A DNA stretch of 64,000 nucleotides, taken from assembly GCF_024448695.1 (NCBI RefSeq), contig NZ_JAMOHY010000006.1:1-64000 (forward strand). Direction: 5' to 3'. Origin of the DNA: Stutzerimonas stutzeri (GTDB lineage: Bacteria > Pseudomonadota > Gammaproteobacteria > Pseudomonadales > Pseudomonadaceae). The notes under the pieces were generated by a model. That model saw only the letters and a list, made by a program, of their open reading frames with translations. It did not search any database and had not been told where the DNA came from. Below, in pieces: positions 46,080-54,431 of this stretch; within the stretch, counting starts at the first letter, position 1, and each line of letters begins with the position of its first letter. The position numbers were made by a program, and so were the translations under genes.

Positions 46080-46156
46080 GGGCCTATAGCTCAGTTGGTT
46101 AGAGCAGAGGACTCATAATCCTTTGGTCCACGGTTCGAGTCCGTGTGGGCCCACCA
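46080..46156 (+). tRNA. tRNA with CAU anticodon, probably Ile2 (lysidine-modified)
   Basis: A 77-base cloverleaf with CCA encoded. The acceptor GGGCCTA pairs with TGGGCCC, the T arm is CACGG/CCGTG around TTCGAGT, and the anticodon CAT is at 46114-46116 in loop CTCATAA. CAU can be elongator Met or the Ile2 tRNA made by TilS; the acceptor and anticodon stems look more like Ile2, but this is a judgement. Its 3' end is the left border of the accessory island. Confidence 0.9.
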
Positions 46157-46172
46157 TTAAAATCAACGACTT

Positions 46173-46198
46173 AAGCCCGCCTCCATGGTGGGCTTTTT
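46173..46198 (+). terminator. Terminator after the tRNA
   Basis: AAGCCCGCC (46173-46181) and GGTGGGCTT (46187-46195, one G-T pair) with a 5-base loop are followed by a T run to 46198. Confidence 0.85.
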
Positions 46199-46439
46199 CG
46201 TTTATAGCCATTCTAGTCCCCGCTTTAGTCCCCGCTACCTCTCTTACCCTGGCTTGCAGTCGAGGCAGCGAAGCGCCACAGCTGGCTCTCCCAAAGCAGA
46301 AAGATCCGCTTCGGCCAGCACTTACTCACGAAGATGAGGCAGCTGACGATCGTTAGTGGGCCGTTCCACAGCAATCGTTTAGACTTGGTTACGTAAATAC
46401 GTAATCAAGACAAGCCAAATCCAGACAGGGATGATGCTA
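46199..46439. other. Left island margin with tandem TAGTCCCCGCT
   Basis: Two adjacent copies of TAGTCCCCGCT (46214-46224 and 46226-46236) lie close behind the tRNA. Similar TAGTCCCC strings are typical of attachment regions next to tRNA-integrated elements, but no integrase is present. No convincing gene was found in these 240 bases. Confidence 0.4.
46389..46404. promoter_or_regulatory. Perfect dyad operator candidate before ietA
   Basis: TTACGTA and TACGTAA flank an AA spacer, giving a 7-2-7 perfect palindrome 35 bases before the ietA start, where a promoter is expected. It is a good candidate repressor site for the ATPase-protease pair. Confidence 0.5.
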
Positions 46440-47465
46440 ATGGCCACGGCCCGTCAAATCATTGCTCTGCTGAGTAGCCATAACCAAGGTGATGAGGAGC
46501 AATTCCTCTCAATCGCCCTGCAGGTGGCTGCGTCTGAGTCGCGTCGAGGTCGACAGGAAGTCGCAGACGAGCTCAAGCGCTTGGTAGATGCTGCTCGCAC
46601 TCAGAACCATAAGCCGCGGGTTGTCCCCAAGCGGGCCGGGTACGATGTCGCCATTCCAATTGCCAAACCTCGCGGCGAGCTTGAAAACCTACTAACCGCA
46701 TCATTTCCGCACGCAAAGATGCAGGATTTGGTGCTTGCTGAAAGCATGCTCTCGCGGCTTGAGCGCTTCGTGCACCAACAACGTCAGCGAGATAGGCTGC
46801 GGCACCACAACCTCACCCCAACGTCTCGCCTACTTTTGGTTGGCCCTCCCGGCTCAGGTAAGACTTTGACGGCATCTGTCTTAGCTGGTGAGTTACAACT
46901 CCCACTGTTCACTATCCGCTTAGATACCGTTATAACGCGGTATATGGGCGAAACCGCATCTAAACTACGGCTAATTTTTGATCAGATAGCTACAACGCGT
47001 GGCGTTTATCTTTTCGATGAGTTTGATGCAATCGGTGGGCGGCGCAACGCAGATAATGATGTGGGAGAAATGCGCAGAGTACTTAACTCTTTCCTCCAAT
47101 TCCTCGAGGAACCAAATAGTACTGATAGCGTCGTGATTGCCACTACGAACCACCCGGAAATTTTGGATCGCGCATTATTCCGTCGCTTCGATGACATATT
47201 GGAATACGCCCTACCAGATGCTGATGGAATAAAATCTGTATTGCAGACACGCCTACATGACTATCTTCCTAAGCGGATGACTTGGAGCAAGGTCACGAAC
47301 GCAGCTGCAGGATTGAGCCAGGCGGAAATCACAAGAGCCGCAACCGAAGTAGTGAAAGGCTTGGTCCTAAGTAATGAAGGACAGCTCTCCACAGATACAT
47401 TAATTTCCGCTTTGAATGAACGCCACACCCTACGAGAGACAATGTCTGGCATTTCGCAAAGCTAA
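46440..47465 (+). CDS. ietA: IetA-type AAA ATPase
   Basis: 341-residue AAA ATPase. Walker A is LLLVGPPGSGKTLTAS, Walker B is GVYLFDEFDAIGG, sensor 1 is VVIATTNHPEIL, and the arginine finger is in RALFRRFD. An N-terminal helical domain (about 1-110) has no recognised fold. It is followed 39 bases later by an S8 protease, the arrangement of IetAS, first described as a stability/addiction pair on an Agrobacterium plasmid and later listed as anti-phage. The ATG at 46440 is preferred (AGGG 9 bases upstream); an ATG at 46431 abuts that site. Confidence 0.8.
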   Translation: MATARQIIALLSSHNQGDEEQFLSIALQVAASESRRGRQEVADELKRLVDAARTQNHKPRVVPKRAGYDVAIPIAKPRGELENLLTASFPHAKMQDLVLAESMLSRLERFVHQQRQRDRLRHHNLTPTSRLLLVGPPGSGKTLTASVLAGELQLPLFTIRLDTVITRYMGETASKLRLIFDQIATTRGVYLFDEFDAIGGRRNADNDVGEMRRVLNSFLQFLEEPNSTDSVVIATTNHPEILDRALFRRFDDILEYALPDADGIKSVLQTRLHDYLPKRMTWSKVTNAAAGLSQAEITRAATEVVKGLVLSNEGQLSTDTLISALNERHTLRETMSGISQS

Positions 47466-47504
47466 CCTACTTTCAAATTGAGGCTGGAGGCCTAACCGTA
47501 GTTT

Positions 47505-50024
47505 ATGGAAGACTCAAATAATAAGACGCCTCCTTACAACTTGCCTCACTTTCGCGTTGAAAAATTCAAAACTGAACATGATTATCAGCGCCCCGACAAA
47601 GACTTCAGCGGAATTACGTCCGGTAGAGATTACTTGGCTCACGGCCCACGCCTGAGAGCCGAACTCGCTGAAGCATTTCAGGCTACTCATGCCTTGCCGA
47701 GCCTCTACGACCCTCAAATAAGCACATCAAAGCCCGCTGTTTACCTTGAGGTCACGGTTCCCAAGGACGCCCCCATCCCAGACCTGAGCTGGAAGAGCCA
47801 GGATATCCGCTTTTCCGCCCTGCGAGTGAGTGACAATGGAGAGCAAGTCGGCGCCCTCTATATCCCACACAATGCTGAAGTGTTCTTAACTGAAAAAGTT
47901 CGGGAATACGCAACAGAAACCACTGACTCGGGCAAGCCAAAACTCGAAAACAAATTATCTCCTGTAGAGAACTTCTCTGCAGGTAGCATCAAAACTCTAT
48001 GGACCGACTCTCGACCATTCCCCCAACCAACTGAAGCATTGTGGTGGGAGTGTTGGTGCTTAGCATCGCGAGTAGAAAACTTCGTCAGGCTTGCGCAAAG
48101 ACTACAATTAAGAGTTAGTGAAGCGCGATTGAGCTTTCCTGATATTGAAGTCGTACCCGTCTATGCCAATGCTGGTGAAATACAAAAACTAATTCAAAAT
48201 TCTGATGCCGTCGAGGAACTACGCAAGGCATCTGACAACCCCTGCTTCTTCACTCGGACCGCTCGTCATGAACAAGCGGCTTGGGTCGAAGGGCTGATAG
48301 AGAGAATCCGCCCCCCAGCTAGTACTAGCCCAGCGATCTGTATTCTTGATCACGGTGTAAATCAACAACACCCATTACTCAGTCTCGCACTTGCAATCGA
48401 AGACTGTCAGTCCGTGCACCCTGAATGGGGCGGCCACGACCACGACGGTCATGGAACCAATATGGCGGGTTCCGCGCTGTACGGTGATATCACCTATTCG
48501 CTTGCCGATCAAAGAAGTATCTCTCTGGCTACAAGGCTTGAATCGGTAAAATTTCTTCCGCCTCCAGGGTGGGAGCGTAACGATCCTGCTAACTATGGGG
48601 TTATCACTCAATCAGCCGTGAGCATCGCGGAGACTCGTAATAATGAGCGGCAACGAGTCTACTGCATGGCTGTTTCGAACACGGATGTTTCTGGAGAGCG
48701 CCCTACCAGTTGGAGCTCAGCTATTGATCAGATCTGTTCGGGCTCAATGGTAGGCGACGAGGACGAGGACTCAACTGAAACCCCAAAGCGTCTTTTCATA
48801 CTATCGGCAGGGAACATCCCCGACTCCTCAGACCCGGACGAAGTTTCAGATATTGATGAGTTTCCAATTGAAGATCCTGCTCAAGCATGGAATGCAATTG
48901 CGGTTGGCGGCTTTACCGACAAAATTGATCTATCGGCACAACCGGGATTAGAAGAGTGGCAAGCGCTGGCCGAGGTAGGTGATCACAGCCCATACAGCCG
49001 CACATCTGCCGACTGGGACCACTCTCGCTGCCCAATAAAGCCTGAGATCGTTTTTGAAGCTGGCAATAGAGCCATAAGCCCTGATGGTCGCGAACTACTT
49101 TCAGGGGTTGCCGCGCTCTCAATATTGACCACTGGCAAGGACTTCACGAAGGTTCCGTTGGAAGAGTTTTGGGCAACAAGCGCAGCTACAGCTCAAGCTG
49201 CCGGCATGGCGGCAGCCATCATGGCCAACCATCCAGATTTTTGGCCTGAGACAGTTAGAGCGCTGATGATCCACAGCGCGCAGTGGACTCCGGCAATGCT
49301 TGCTCGGCTTAAAAGTAAGGGAAAGAAAGAGTCCATCCTATTAGCCAGACATTTTGGTTACGGGGTTCCTCAGCTAAATAGAGCATTGTCATCCGCACAA
49401 AACGATTTAGCACTAATCTCTGAAGCTCATATTCAGCCATTCATTCGTAAAGAAAATCATGAGGGTAAGCTTGCCTCATCACCGTCATTTAATGAAGTCC
49501 ACTATTACGACCTCCCCTGGCCAAAGTCTGAACTTGAGCGTCTAGAGAACAAAAAGGTCAGCTTAAAAATAACATTATCTTATTTTATCGAGCCAAGCCC
49601 AGGAGAAATGGCGCAAGTCGTGCCTGCTCGCTACCAGTCCTTTGGCTTGCGCTTCGAGCTTAAAAGAAAATCGGATACAGAAACGGTTTTCAGACACCGA
49701 GTTAATAAATTAGAACGGCACGGCCCGAAACCACCAGATGCCGAGATAGATAACCGCTGGACATTCGGACCGAAAAGCATTGCTGCCGGATCAGTGCATA
49801 GTGACGTATGGACAGGACCAGCGATTGACTTAGCATCGCGGGACAAAATAGCAATATACCCTGTCGCCGGCTGGTGGAGATATCGCAGCCACCTCAAGAA
49901 ATACAACTCTGTGGCGAGGTATAGCTTAGTGGTCTCCATTTCCTCACAAGAGGAAGATGTTAATCTGTATTCAGAGATCGCCCAAGTTATCGCGACCAGA
50001 ATAGAGAGCGAAATTTCTACGTGA
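47505..50024 (+). CDS. ietS: IetS-type subtilisin-like (S8) serine protease
   Basis: 839-residue cytoplasmic-looking protease without a signal peptide. The S8 triad is visible: Asp in ICILDHGVNQQHPLL (about 285), His in GHDHDGHGTNMAGSAL (about 315), and Ser in FWATSAATAQAAGMAAAIM (about 565). A large N-terminal region (1-270) and C-terminal beta-rich tail (690-839) are family-specific. Being paired with the AAA ATPase suggests the ATPase gates or restrains the protease. Codon use is richer in A/T than the flanking core. An in-frame TAG just upstream fixes the ATG. Confidence 0.82.
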   Translation: MEDSNNKTPPYNLPHFRVEKFKTEHDYQRPDKDFSGITSGRDYLAHGPRLRAELAEAFQATHALPSLYDPQISTSKPAVYLEVTVPKDAPIPDLSWKSQDIRFSALRVSDNGEQVGALYIPHNAEVFLTEKVREYATETTDSGKPKLENKLSPVENFSAGSIKTLWTDSRPFPQPTEALWWECWCLASRVENFVRLAQRLQLRVSEARLSFPDIEVVPVYANAGEIQKLIQNSDAVEELRKASDNPCFFTRTARHEQAAWVEGLIERIRPPASTSPAICILDHGVNQQHPLLSLALAIEDCQSVHPEWGGHDHDGHGTNMAGSALYGDITYSLADQRSISLATRLESVKFLPPPGWERNDPANYGVITQSAVSIAETRNNERQRVYCMAVSNTDVSGERPTSWSSAIDQICSGSMVGDEDEDSTETPKRLFILSAGNIPDSSDPDEVSDIDEFPIEDPAQAWNAIAVGGFTDKIDLSAQPGLEEWQALAEVGDHSPYSRTSADWDHSRCPIKPEIVFEAGNRAISPDGRELLSGVAALSILTTGKDFTKVPLEEFWATSAATAQAAGMAAAIMANHPDFWPETVRALMIHSAQWTPAMLARLKSKGKKESILLARHFGYGVPQLNRALSSAQNDLALISEAHIQPFIRKENHEGKLASSPSFNEVHYYDLPWPKSELERLENKKVSLKITLSYFIEPSPGEMAQVVPARYQSFGLRFELKRKSDTETVFRHRVNKLERHGPKPPDAEIDNRWTFGPKSIAAGSVHSDVWTGPAIDLASRDKIAIYPVAGWWRYRSHLKKYNSVARYSLVVSISSQEEDVNLYSEIAQVIATRIESEIST

Positions 50025-50308
50025 TGTGCAAACATGAACGGATTGCTTCAGTACACCTTCAACGAACAATGTTTTGGCGATAGTTGCCCTCTGCTGATCG
50101 ATGAAAGCCATAAGAAGCCTTCCTGACAACTGTCAAAGCACTTATGGCAAGCTTCCGATGGCTGCACTCGCCTAGGCAGGGTTGATACCGGCCGCGCCTG
50201 GATCTAAGACGACCTTCCCAACCAAATTCGACGTAGTCAATTAGCCGTTAGTTAGCTATTGGCCGCAACAGAAAACACTGACCAAAGTAAAAGGTCCAGG
50301 AGCCACTT
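50025..50308. other. Gap between ietS and the HEPN/Toprim gene
   Basis: These 284 bases hold no supported gene. The only frame worth noting (50034-50126, 30 codons) has no ribosome-binding site. No terminator with a T tract was seen after ietS. Confidence 0.4.
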
Positions 50309-51610
50309 TTGGGAACCATTATTGACCTCACTGTCGGAGGGGTAGTTGTCGACTGGAGCAAAAACAGCAGGGGCATCGATCACGGCGCACTGTTTCAAGA
50401 GGGCGATCGGAAACGCCTTCGATCTGAGCAGATCGACTACGGGTATTTTGATCAAAATAATCTAAGCCCAGCCGACATGGAGATGGCATTCAGCCGATCA
50501 TTGCGAACACTCGTTCCACGGCTAGAGTTACTTGGCTTCCGTCTTGAAACAGTACACCAGATGTATCAGCAGTTGGCGAAGCAATGGCAGGAGGATCAAG
50601 CCGCGCTTGCCGGCAACGATGACACCTTAGTCGAGCCCCTGAGCTTCGAAGAATTCTTATCATTTGTGCGGGCCAACCCGATTCGGGTGCTTGACGACAG
50701 TTTCGTTCACGAAATTGATGCGGAAGCGGAGCGACGGATTAGGGGGCGCTTCGATGCTGACGAGAATGTCGCTCGGATTCCAGCCAATCCCGAGCACTCA
50801 TCAAATGCCTACTCCGAGCGCAGCTTCTTTGGTGTGCTCATCGACTTTCTACACCCCTATGCCGCACTACGATTACTGGCAGAGACCCCCTCCAATCTAG
50901 ACTTGGATGTCGTCTGGCAGTACGGCCCGCTGGTTGATGCCGGCTGGGTTGATGTCTCGGAGTTTGTAGCCTGTGCACGTCGCGCGCAAACGGTTCTGAT
51001 CGCAACCGAAGGGACATCTGACGTCCATATTCTTAGCCGCGCAATTGAACTGCTCAGACCGGAAGTAGCCGACTTCTTCCGCTTTATTGACGTAAGCGAA
51101 CGACATCCATTTTCCGGCACAGGCAGCCTTGTGAAATTTGCAGAGGGACTGGCCAAGATCGATGTCCAGAACCAAGTCATCTTTCTCTTCGACAACGATG
51201 CTGAGGGCATAGATGCGTACGAAGCCATTCGGCGATTCAAACTTCCCCACAACATGCGAACATTGGTTCTCCCCGAGCTGGAGGAGTTTCGCCGTTTTCC
51301 TGCACGCGGCCCCAACGGCGTAACCGATTGCGACATAAACGGCCGTGCAGCCGCGATCGAATGCTATCTGGATCTAAATCTGCGCGAATATGGGCCAGCC
51401 AAAGTCGTTTGGACAAACTACAAAAAGGAGCGCGACATCTATCAAGGCTCCCTAGAGTACAAAGACTCGTACACGCGGGCATTTCTTGAGCAGACGACCG
51501 AAAGCGTACGCAGCGGTAGCTACGATGTAAGCAAGCTGGAACGGGTACTGGATGTAGTAATCGGGGAGAGCAGCCGGCTGGCAATGGCCGTGAGGACGTC
51601 AAGTGCATGA
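50309..51610 (+). CDS. HEPN/Toprim-associated protein
   Basis: 433-residue protein. The N-terminus (LTVGGVVVDWSKNSRGIDHG) matches the domain found at the start of HEPN/Toprim-associated proteins. The C-terminal half contains a Toprim-like core: the glutamate in VLIATEGTSDVHIL and the metal-binding DND in VIFLFDNDAEGIDAYEA. Toprim domains cut or copy nucleic acid using Mg; with HEPN-type partners they occur in defence islands. TTG at 50309 is the start, with AGGAG 7 bases upstream. No partner gene is obvious, so it may act alone. Confidence 0.72.
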   Translation: MGTIIDLTVGGVVVDWSKNSRGIDHGALFQEGDRKRLRSEQIDYGYFDQNNLSPADMEMAFSRSLRTLVPRLELLGFRLETVHQMYQQLAKQWQEDQAALAGNDDTLVEPLSFEEFLSFVRANPIRVLDDSFVHEIDAEAERRIRGRFDADENVARIPANPEHSSNAYSERSFFGVLIDFLHPYAALRLLAETPSNLDLDVVWQYGPLVDAGWVDVSEFVACARRAQTVLIATEGTSDVHILSRAIELLRPEVADFFRFIDVSERHPFSGTGSLVKFAEGLAKIDVQNQVIFLFDNDAEGIDAYEAIRRFKLPHNMRTLVLPELEEFRRFPARGPNGVTDCDINGRAAAIECYLDLNLREYGPAKVVWTNYKKERDIYQGSLEYKDSYTRAFLEQTTESVRSGSYDVSKLERVLDVVIGESSRLAMAVRTSSA

Positions 51611-51948
51611 CGATGATGCGGTGGGTGGCGAACGTCAAATTTACGGGCGGAAGCAACCATCGTCACTACGAGGCGAGTGACCTCAACGGATCGATCTCTG
51701 TTGCTCACAGGTCAAGTCGCATGAATTCGTTGGCTGCTCAATTCCGCACGAGCCTCATGCACATACTTGAGTTCTGGCTTGAATACGCTGCAAACATTCT
51801 TATACGATCAATGCAGGCTGGATCGAAGCCTGCTGCCCACCTTGGCAAACCCGAATGGGACGGTTCTCTTCTTACTTAATGCGTTTGGGATTCCCTGTGC
51901 GGATCTCGGCAGTGGGCACCGGCACTCCGCGAATAGAGGAGCCTTTAC
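51611..51948. other. Intergenic stretch without a supported gene
   Basis: A 90-codon frame (51607-51879) overlaps the previous stop by 4 bases but shows no family features. The end of the stretch carries the strong GAGGAG ribosome-binding site of the next gene. No terminator was recognised. Confidence 0.4.
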
Positions 51949-52539
51949 ATGCAACGCATTTACTTGATCCCGCAAGAAGCCATCTCTCGCCTTAAGCAAC
52001 GTGCTCGCCGCATGAAGCGAGAAAAAGATATCCCGCATCACGAAGCTCTTGAGATCACAGCCAAGGCCGCTGGATTTGATAACTGGCATCAGGTCGCAGA
52101 AGCTGCGGAGAGGTGCAAGCCGATTGAGGATGCATACCACCGAGGATTTCTGCTGGCTTTCGACCCATCAGAAGTGCCTGACACAGAGGATGAAGACTCG
52201 TCTCTCAAGTGGGAGCCTCATGCTTTCAACCTTCTGCAAGATCGACTGTTTGAAAACTATGCCAGTCAGCTTGACGAAGAAGATCCTGATGAAAGGCCTA
52301 TTTCGGAGACGCTAGATCCGAGTGATCTCCAAGAGTACTTCAGCGATGACTGGGGCAGCATGTACTTCTTCCGACTGAAGCGCTCCGACCAAGTGACCAC
52401 GATCGAGCAACTCTTGTCGCTCGTGAGCAAGAACTCGTTTTGGCCTCCACGCTTCGTCTTCTCCAAGGGAAAACTGGTGGATACCTATAGGCAACCAGCG
52501 CTGAACGCCAACGGTGAAGTTGTGGGCATTCGCTTCTAA
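51949..52539 (+). CDS. Unassigned accessory protein
   Basis: 196-residue soluble protein, function not recognised. The first ~45 residues (LKQRARRMKREKDIPHHEAL ... AAGFDNWHQV) resemble an N-terminal module seen on various plasmid and island proteins, basic and helical with a GFxNWH motif. The rest is acidic (EVPDTEDEDS; DEEDPDERP) with no known domain. A strong GAGGAG precedes the ATG. It lies in the island between the HEPN/Toprim gene and an exonuclease remnant and is probably transcribed from nearby. Confidence 0.6.
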   Translation: MQRIYLIPQEAISRLKQRARRMKREKDIPHHEALEITAKAAGFDNWHQVAEAAERCKPIEDAYHRGFLLAFDPSEVPDTEDEDSSLKWEPHAFNLLQDRLFENYASQLDEEDPDERPISETLDPSDLQEYFSDDWGSMYFFRLKRSDQVTTIEQLLSLVSKNSFWPPRFVFSKGKLVDTYRQPALNANGEVVGIRF

Positions 52540-52610
52540 CGGCAAACAGCCTTCAGTCTGGCCGTGTACGGAAAGTCACTAATTTGTGATGCTCCGTGCA
52601 TGGCTTATCG

Positions 52611-52988
52611 TCATGCGAGGTTGGATCTCTCCACAAACTGAGCCAGCATCCGGGCATCCTGAAGGGCATCCTGAAGGGCATGGTGGGGCGGTTCCTCCAC
52701 ATCGGCAGAAACCTCGATGTCGCAGCGGATCCTCCCCGCCTCTACTCCTCTTGGTAACCCATCCTGGCCTGCCAGCCAAACCAGCAAAGGCCAATCCCAG
52801 TCAAGCGCATCGCTGATGATCTCCACCGGACCGAGCCGAAGGAGGAAATCCAGTAGCTCTATTCGTGCCCGCTCTGTTGTGCGCCCATAGGCCACCGGGT
52901 CCAACTGTGGCAGCACAATCTCCCGGACGAAATCGGAGCAGTCACGGTAAGCCGATGGCATAGCCAGACGATTAGCGCAAGGCGACAC
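52611..52988 (-). pseudogene. Truncated DEDD 3'-5' exonuclease
   Basis: The frame reads YRDCSDFVREIVLPQLDP ... DALDWDWPLLVWLAG ... EEPPHHALQDALQDARML, the middle and C-terminal parts of small RNase T/oligoribonuclease-like exonucleases. The N-terminal DxE motif that carries two metal ligands is missing, and no piece of it appears upstream in other frames. A 12-base tandem duplication (52652-52663 and 52664-52675) repeats ALQD within the H-x4-D motif. It is probably a broken gene. Confidence 0.6.
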
Positions 52989-53218
52989 AGCAAGGTTATA
53001 GCAAGGGTGACGGGGCGATTACGGGGGAGGAACCCCAAGGTTGCCCCAAGGGCGAGACTGAAAAACAATCAACGGATATCAAGCGCCCGACACCGCTTCC
53101 AAAGTAGAGAGGTTTAGATCCTCAAAACAGGGCAGCAAACGAAAAAGCGCGTAGATTTGTGAGTAGATTGATTACCACCCTAAGCGCGAGACCTTATACT
53201 GCGGGGCCTTTAGCGATT

Positions 53219-53242
53219 GGTTCGATTCTGTCCCTGGCACCA
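53219..53242 (+). other. tRNA 3'-end-like remnant (possible att site)
   Basis: GGTTCGATTCTGTCCCTGGC followed by ACCA looks like a T arm, acceptor strand and CCA without the rest of a tRNA. Such pieces are left by integrases that recombine in tRNA 3' ends. It does not match the 3' end of the tRNA at 46080-46156 closely, so it is not a simple attR of that site. Confidence 0.4.
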
Positions 53243-53288
53243 TCTATTAATTTCAGGTGGTGTCAAAACCACCCGAAAGCCCACAAGA

Positions 53289-53311
53289 AGCCCGCCTCGT
53301 GCGGGCTTTTT
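53289..53311 (+). terminator. Terminator at right island margin
   Basis: AGCCCGC (53289-53295) and GCGGGCT (53301-53307) with loop CTCGT are followed by five Ts. It resembles the terminator after the tRNA at 46173. Confidence 0.85.
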
Positions 53312-53489
53312 GTTGTCTGCAATTTTCTAATCGCTCTGAAACACTCCGAACACCTCACCCGCACGGCTTCATAGCAGCGGCGGGACGGGTGCGCTGTCAG
53401 CTATGGACTAGGCTTGAAGTGACTGATATGAAATAGCCAGTTGGCACCTTATTCCAATAAATATAAGCGTCGGCCTGGGAGTGGAAGCA

Positions 53490-54272
53490 ATGCGGACATT
53501 ATTCTCAGCCCTGTTGACCGGGGTGATGCTGGCCGCCGCTCCGGCCATGGCCGGGCAATGGACATTCGTGACCGAGGACTTCCCGCCCTTTACCCATCCT
53601 TCCGAAGATGCCGGCAGCCTGGAGGCAGGGGTGCTGGCTGGCGGACCGCTGGTGGAGATCGTGCAAAGTGTCTGCGCGCACCTCGGTCAGGAATGTTCGA
53701 TCATGCTGCACCCCTGGCAACGGGCGTTACGAATGGCCGAGCAGGGTGAGGCGGATGGCATTTTCACCGTGATCCGGTCCCCCGACCGCGAACGCGAGTT
53801 TCATGTCAGCCGCATGCTGGTGATGTCGCGTTACAGCGTCTTCGCGCGGGATGACAGCGCTTTTGTCTTCTCTCGCGCAGAGGATATGGCCGGTCGGACG
53901 GTTGGGGTGTACGGACCCTCCGGAACGTCCTATGTGTTGTCCGAACACCTCAAGTCCATCGGCGATGTACGCATCCATATGGCACTGAATAACCGCCACC
54001 TGTTGAACATGTTGAAGTCGGGACGGTTCGGCAAGGAGGGACTCGCGGTGGTCAATCAGGATGTGGCCTGGCACCTGATCGAGGATGAAAAGCTCGATGG
54101 CCTGCGTGAAGCAGGCGAGCTTGCGGTGGTCTATTACGGCATAGGCCTGTCCCGAAAGCGGATCAACGAGGCGCAGTTCAGGGCGTTTGAAGAGGCCCTG
54201 GATGCGGTCATTGCCGATGGTACCGTGCCTAAAATACTGCGCCGCTATCAGCTCGAAGCCGCTTACCCATAA
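53490..54272 (+). CDS. Orphan family-3 periplasmic solute-binding protein
   Basis: 260-residue exported protein with a signal peptide (LFSALLTGVMLAAAPAMA) and the SBP_bac_3 layout: an early TFVTEDFPPFTH, GLVDGIF-like GEADGIFTVIRSPDRERE, and a late DGTVPKILRRY. These usually bind amino acids or opines, but no transport genes are adjacent, and such orphan proteins can also serve sensory roles. The ATG at 53490 follows GGAAG. It is the first core-like gene right of the island. Confidence 0.82.
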   Translation: MRTLFSALLTGVMLAAAPAMAGQWTFVTEDFPPFTHPSEDAGSLEAGVLAGGPLVEIVQSVCAHLGQECSIMLHPWQRALRMAEQGEADGIFTVIRSPDREREFHVSRMLVMSRYSVFARDDSAFVFSRAEDMAGRTVGVYGPSGTSYVLSEHLKSIGDVRIHMALNNRHLLNMLKSGRFGKEGLAVVNQDVAWHLIEDEKLDGLREAGELAVVYYGIGLSRKRINEAQFRAFEEALDAVIADGTVPKILRRYQLEAAYP

Positions 54273-54431
54273 ACCTTTGGGTTCGAGACTGGCCGGCAGA
54301 CTTTCGCTGCGCCACAACTGCCTGCGGCCTCCCGTTGATGCCTGGTGAGTATTTACCCGTAAACTACCGTCTACTCTTTGAATGGTGGCTCATGAAGCCG
54401 ACCCTTTCACCAGCCAGAGACCAGACGCCCT

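Larger units (their letters stand above)
52989..53489. other. Right island margin
   Basis: About 500 bases without a supported gene. It contains the tRNA-like remnant at 53219-53242, a GGTGGT/ACCACC hairpin at about 53256-53273, a strong terminator at 53289-53311, and then AT-rich DNA before the solute-binding protein gene. Confidence 0.5.

Noticed and set aside
46214..46236. Tandem TAGTCCCCGCT considered as the start of a CRISPR or iteron array
   Set aside because: Only two 11-base copies, one base apart; no spacer-repeat pattern and no further copies nearby.
46123..46356. 77-codon frame starting inside the tRNA
   Set aside because: It begins within the tRNA and runs through the terminator; not a gene.
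50034..50126. 30-codon frame just after ietS
   Set aside because: No ribosome-binding site; chance frame of this size is expected in 284 bases.
51607..51879. 90-codon frame overlapping the HEPN/Toprim stop by 4 bases
   Set aside because: The ATGA overlap looks like coupling, but composition is not protein-like, there is no independent ribosome-binding site and no family is evident.
46130..53245. Direct att repeats made by the tRNA 3' end and the remnant at 53219-53242
   Set aside because: Shared bases are mostly the general T-arm consensus GGTTCGA; the acceptor strands differ, so this is not a clean attL/attR pair.
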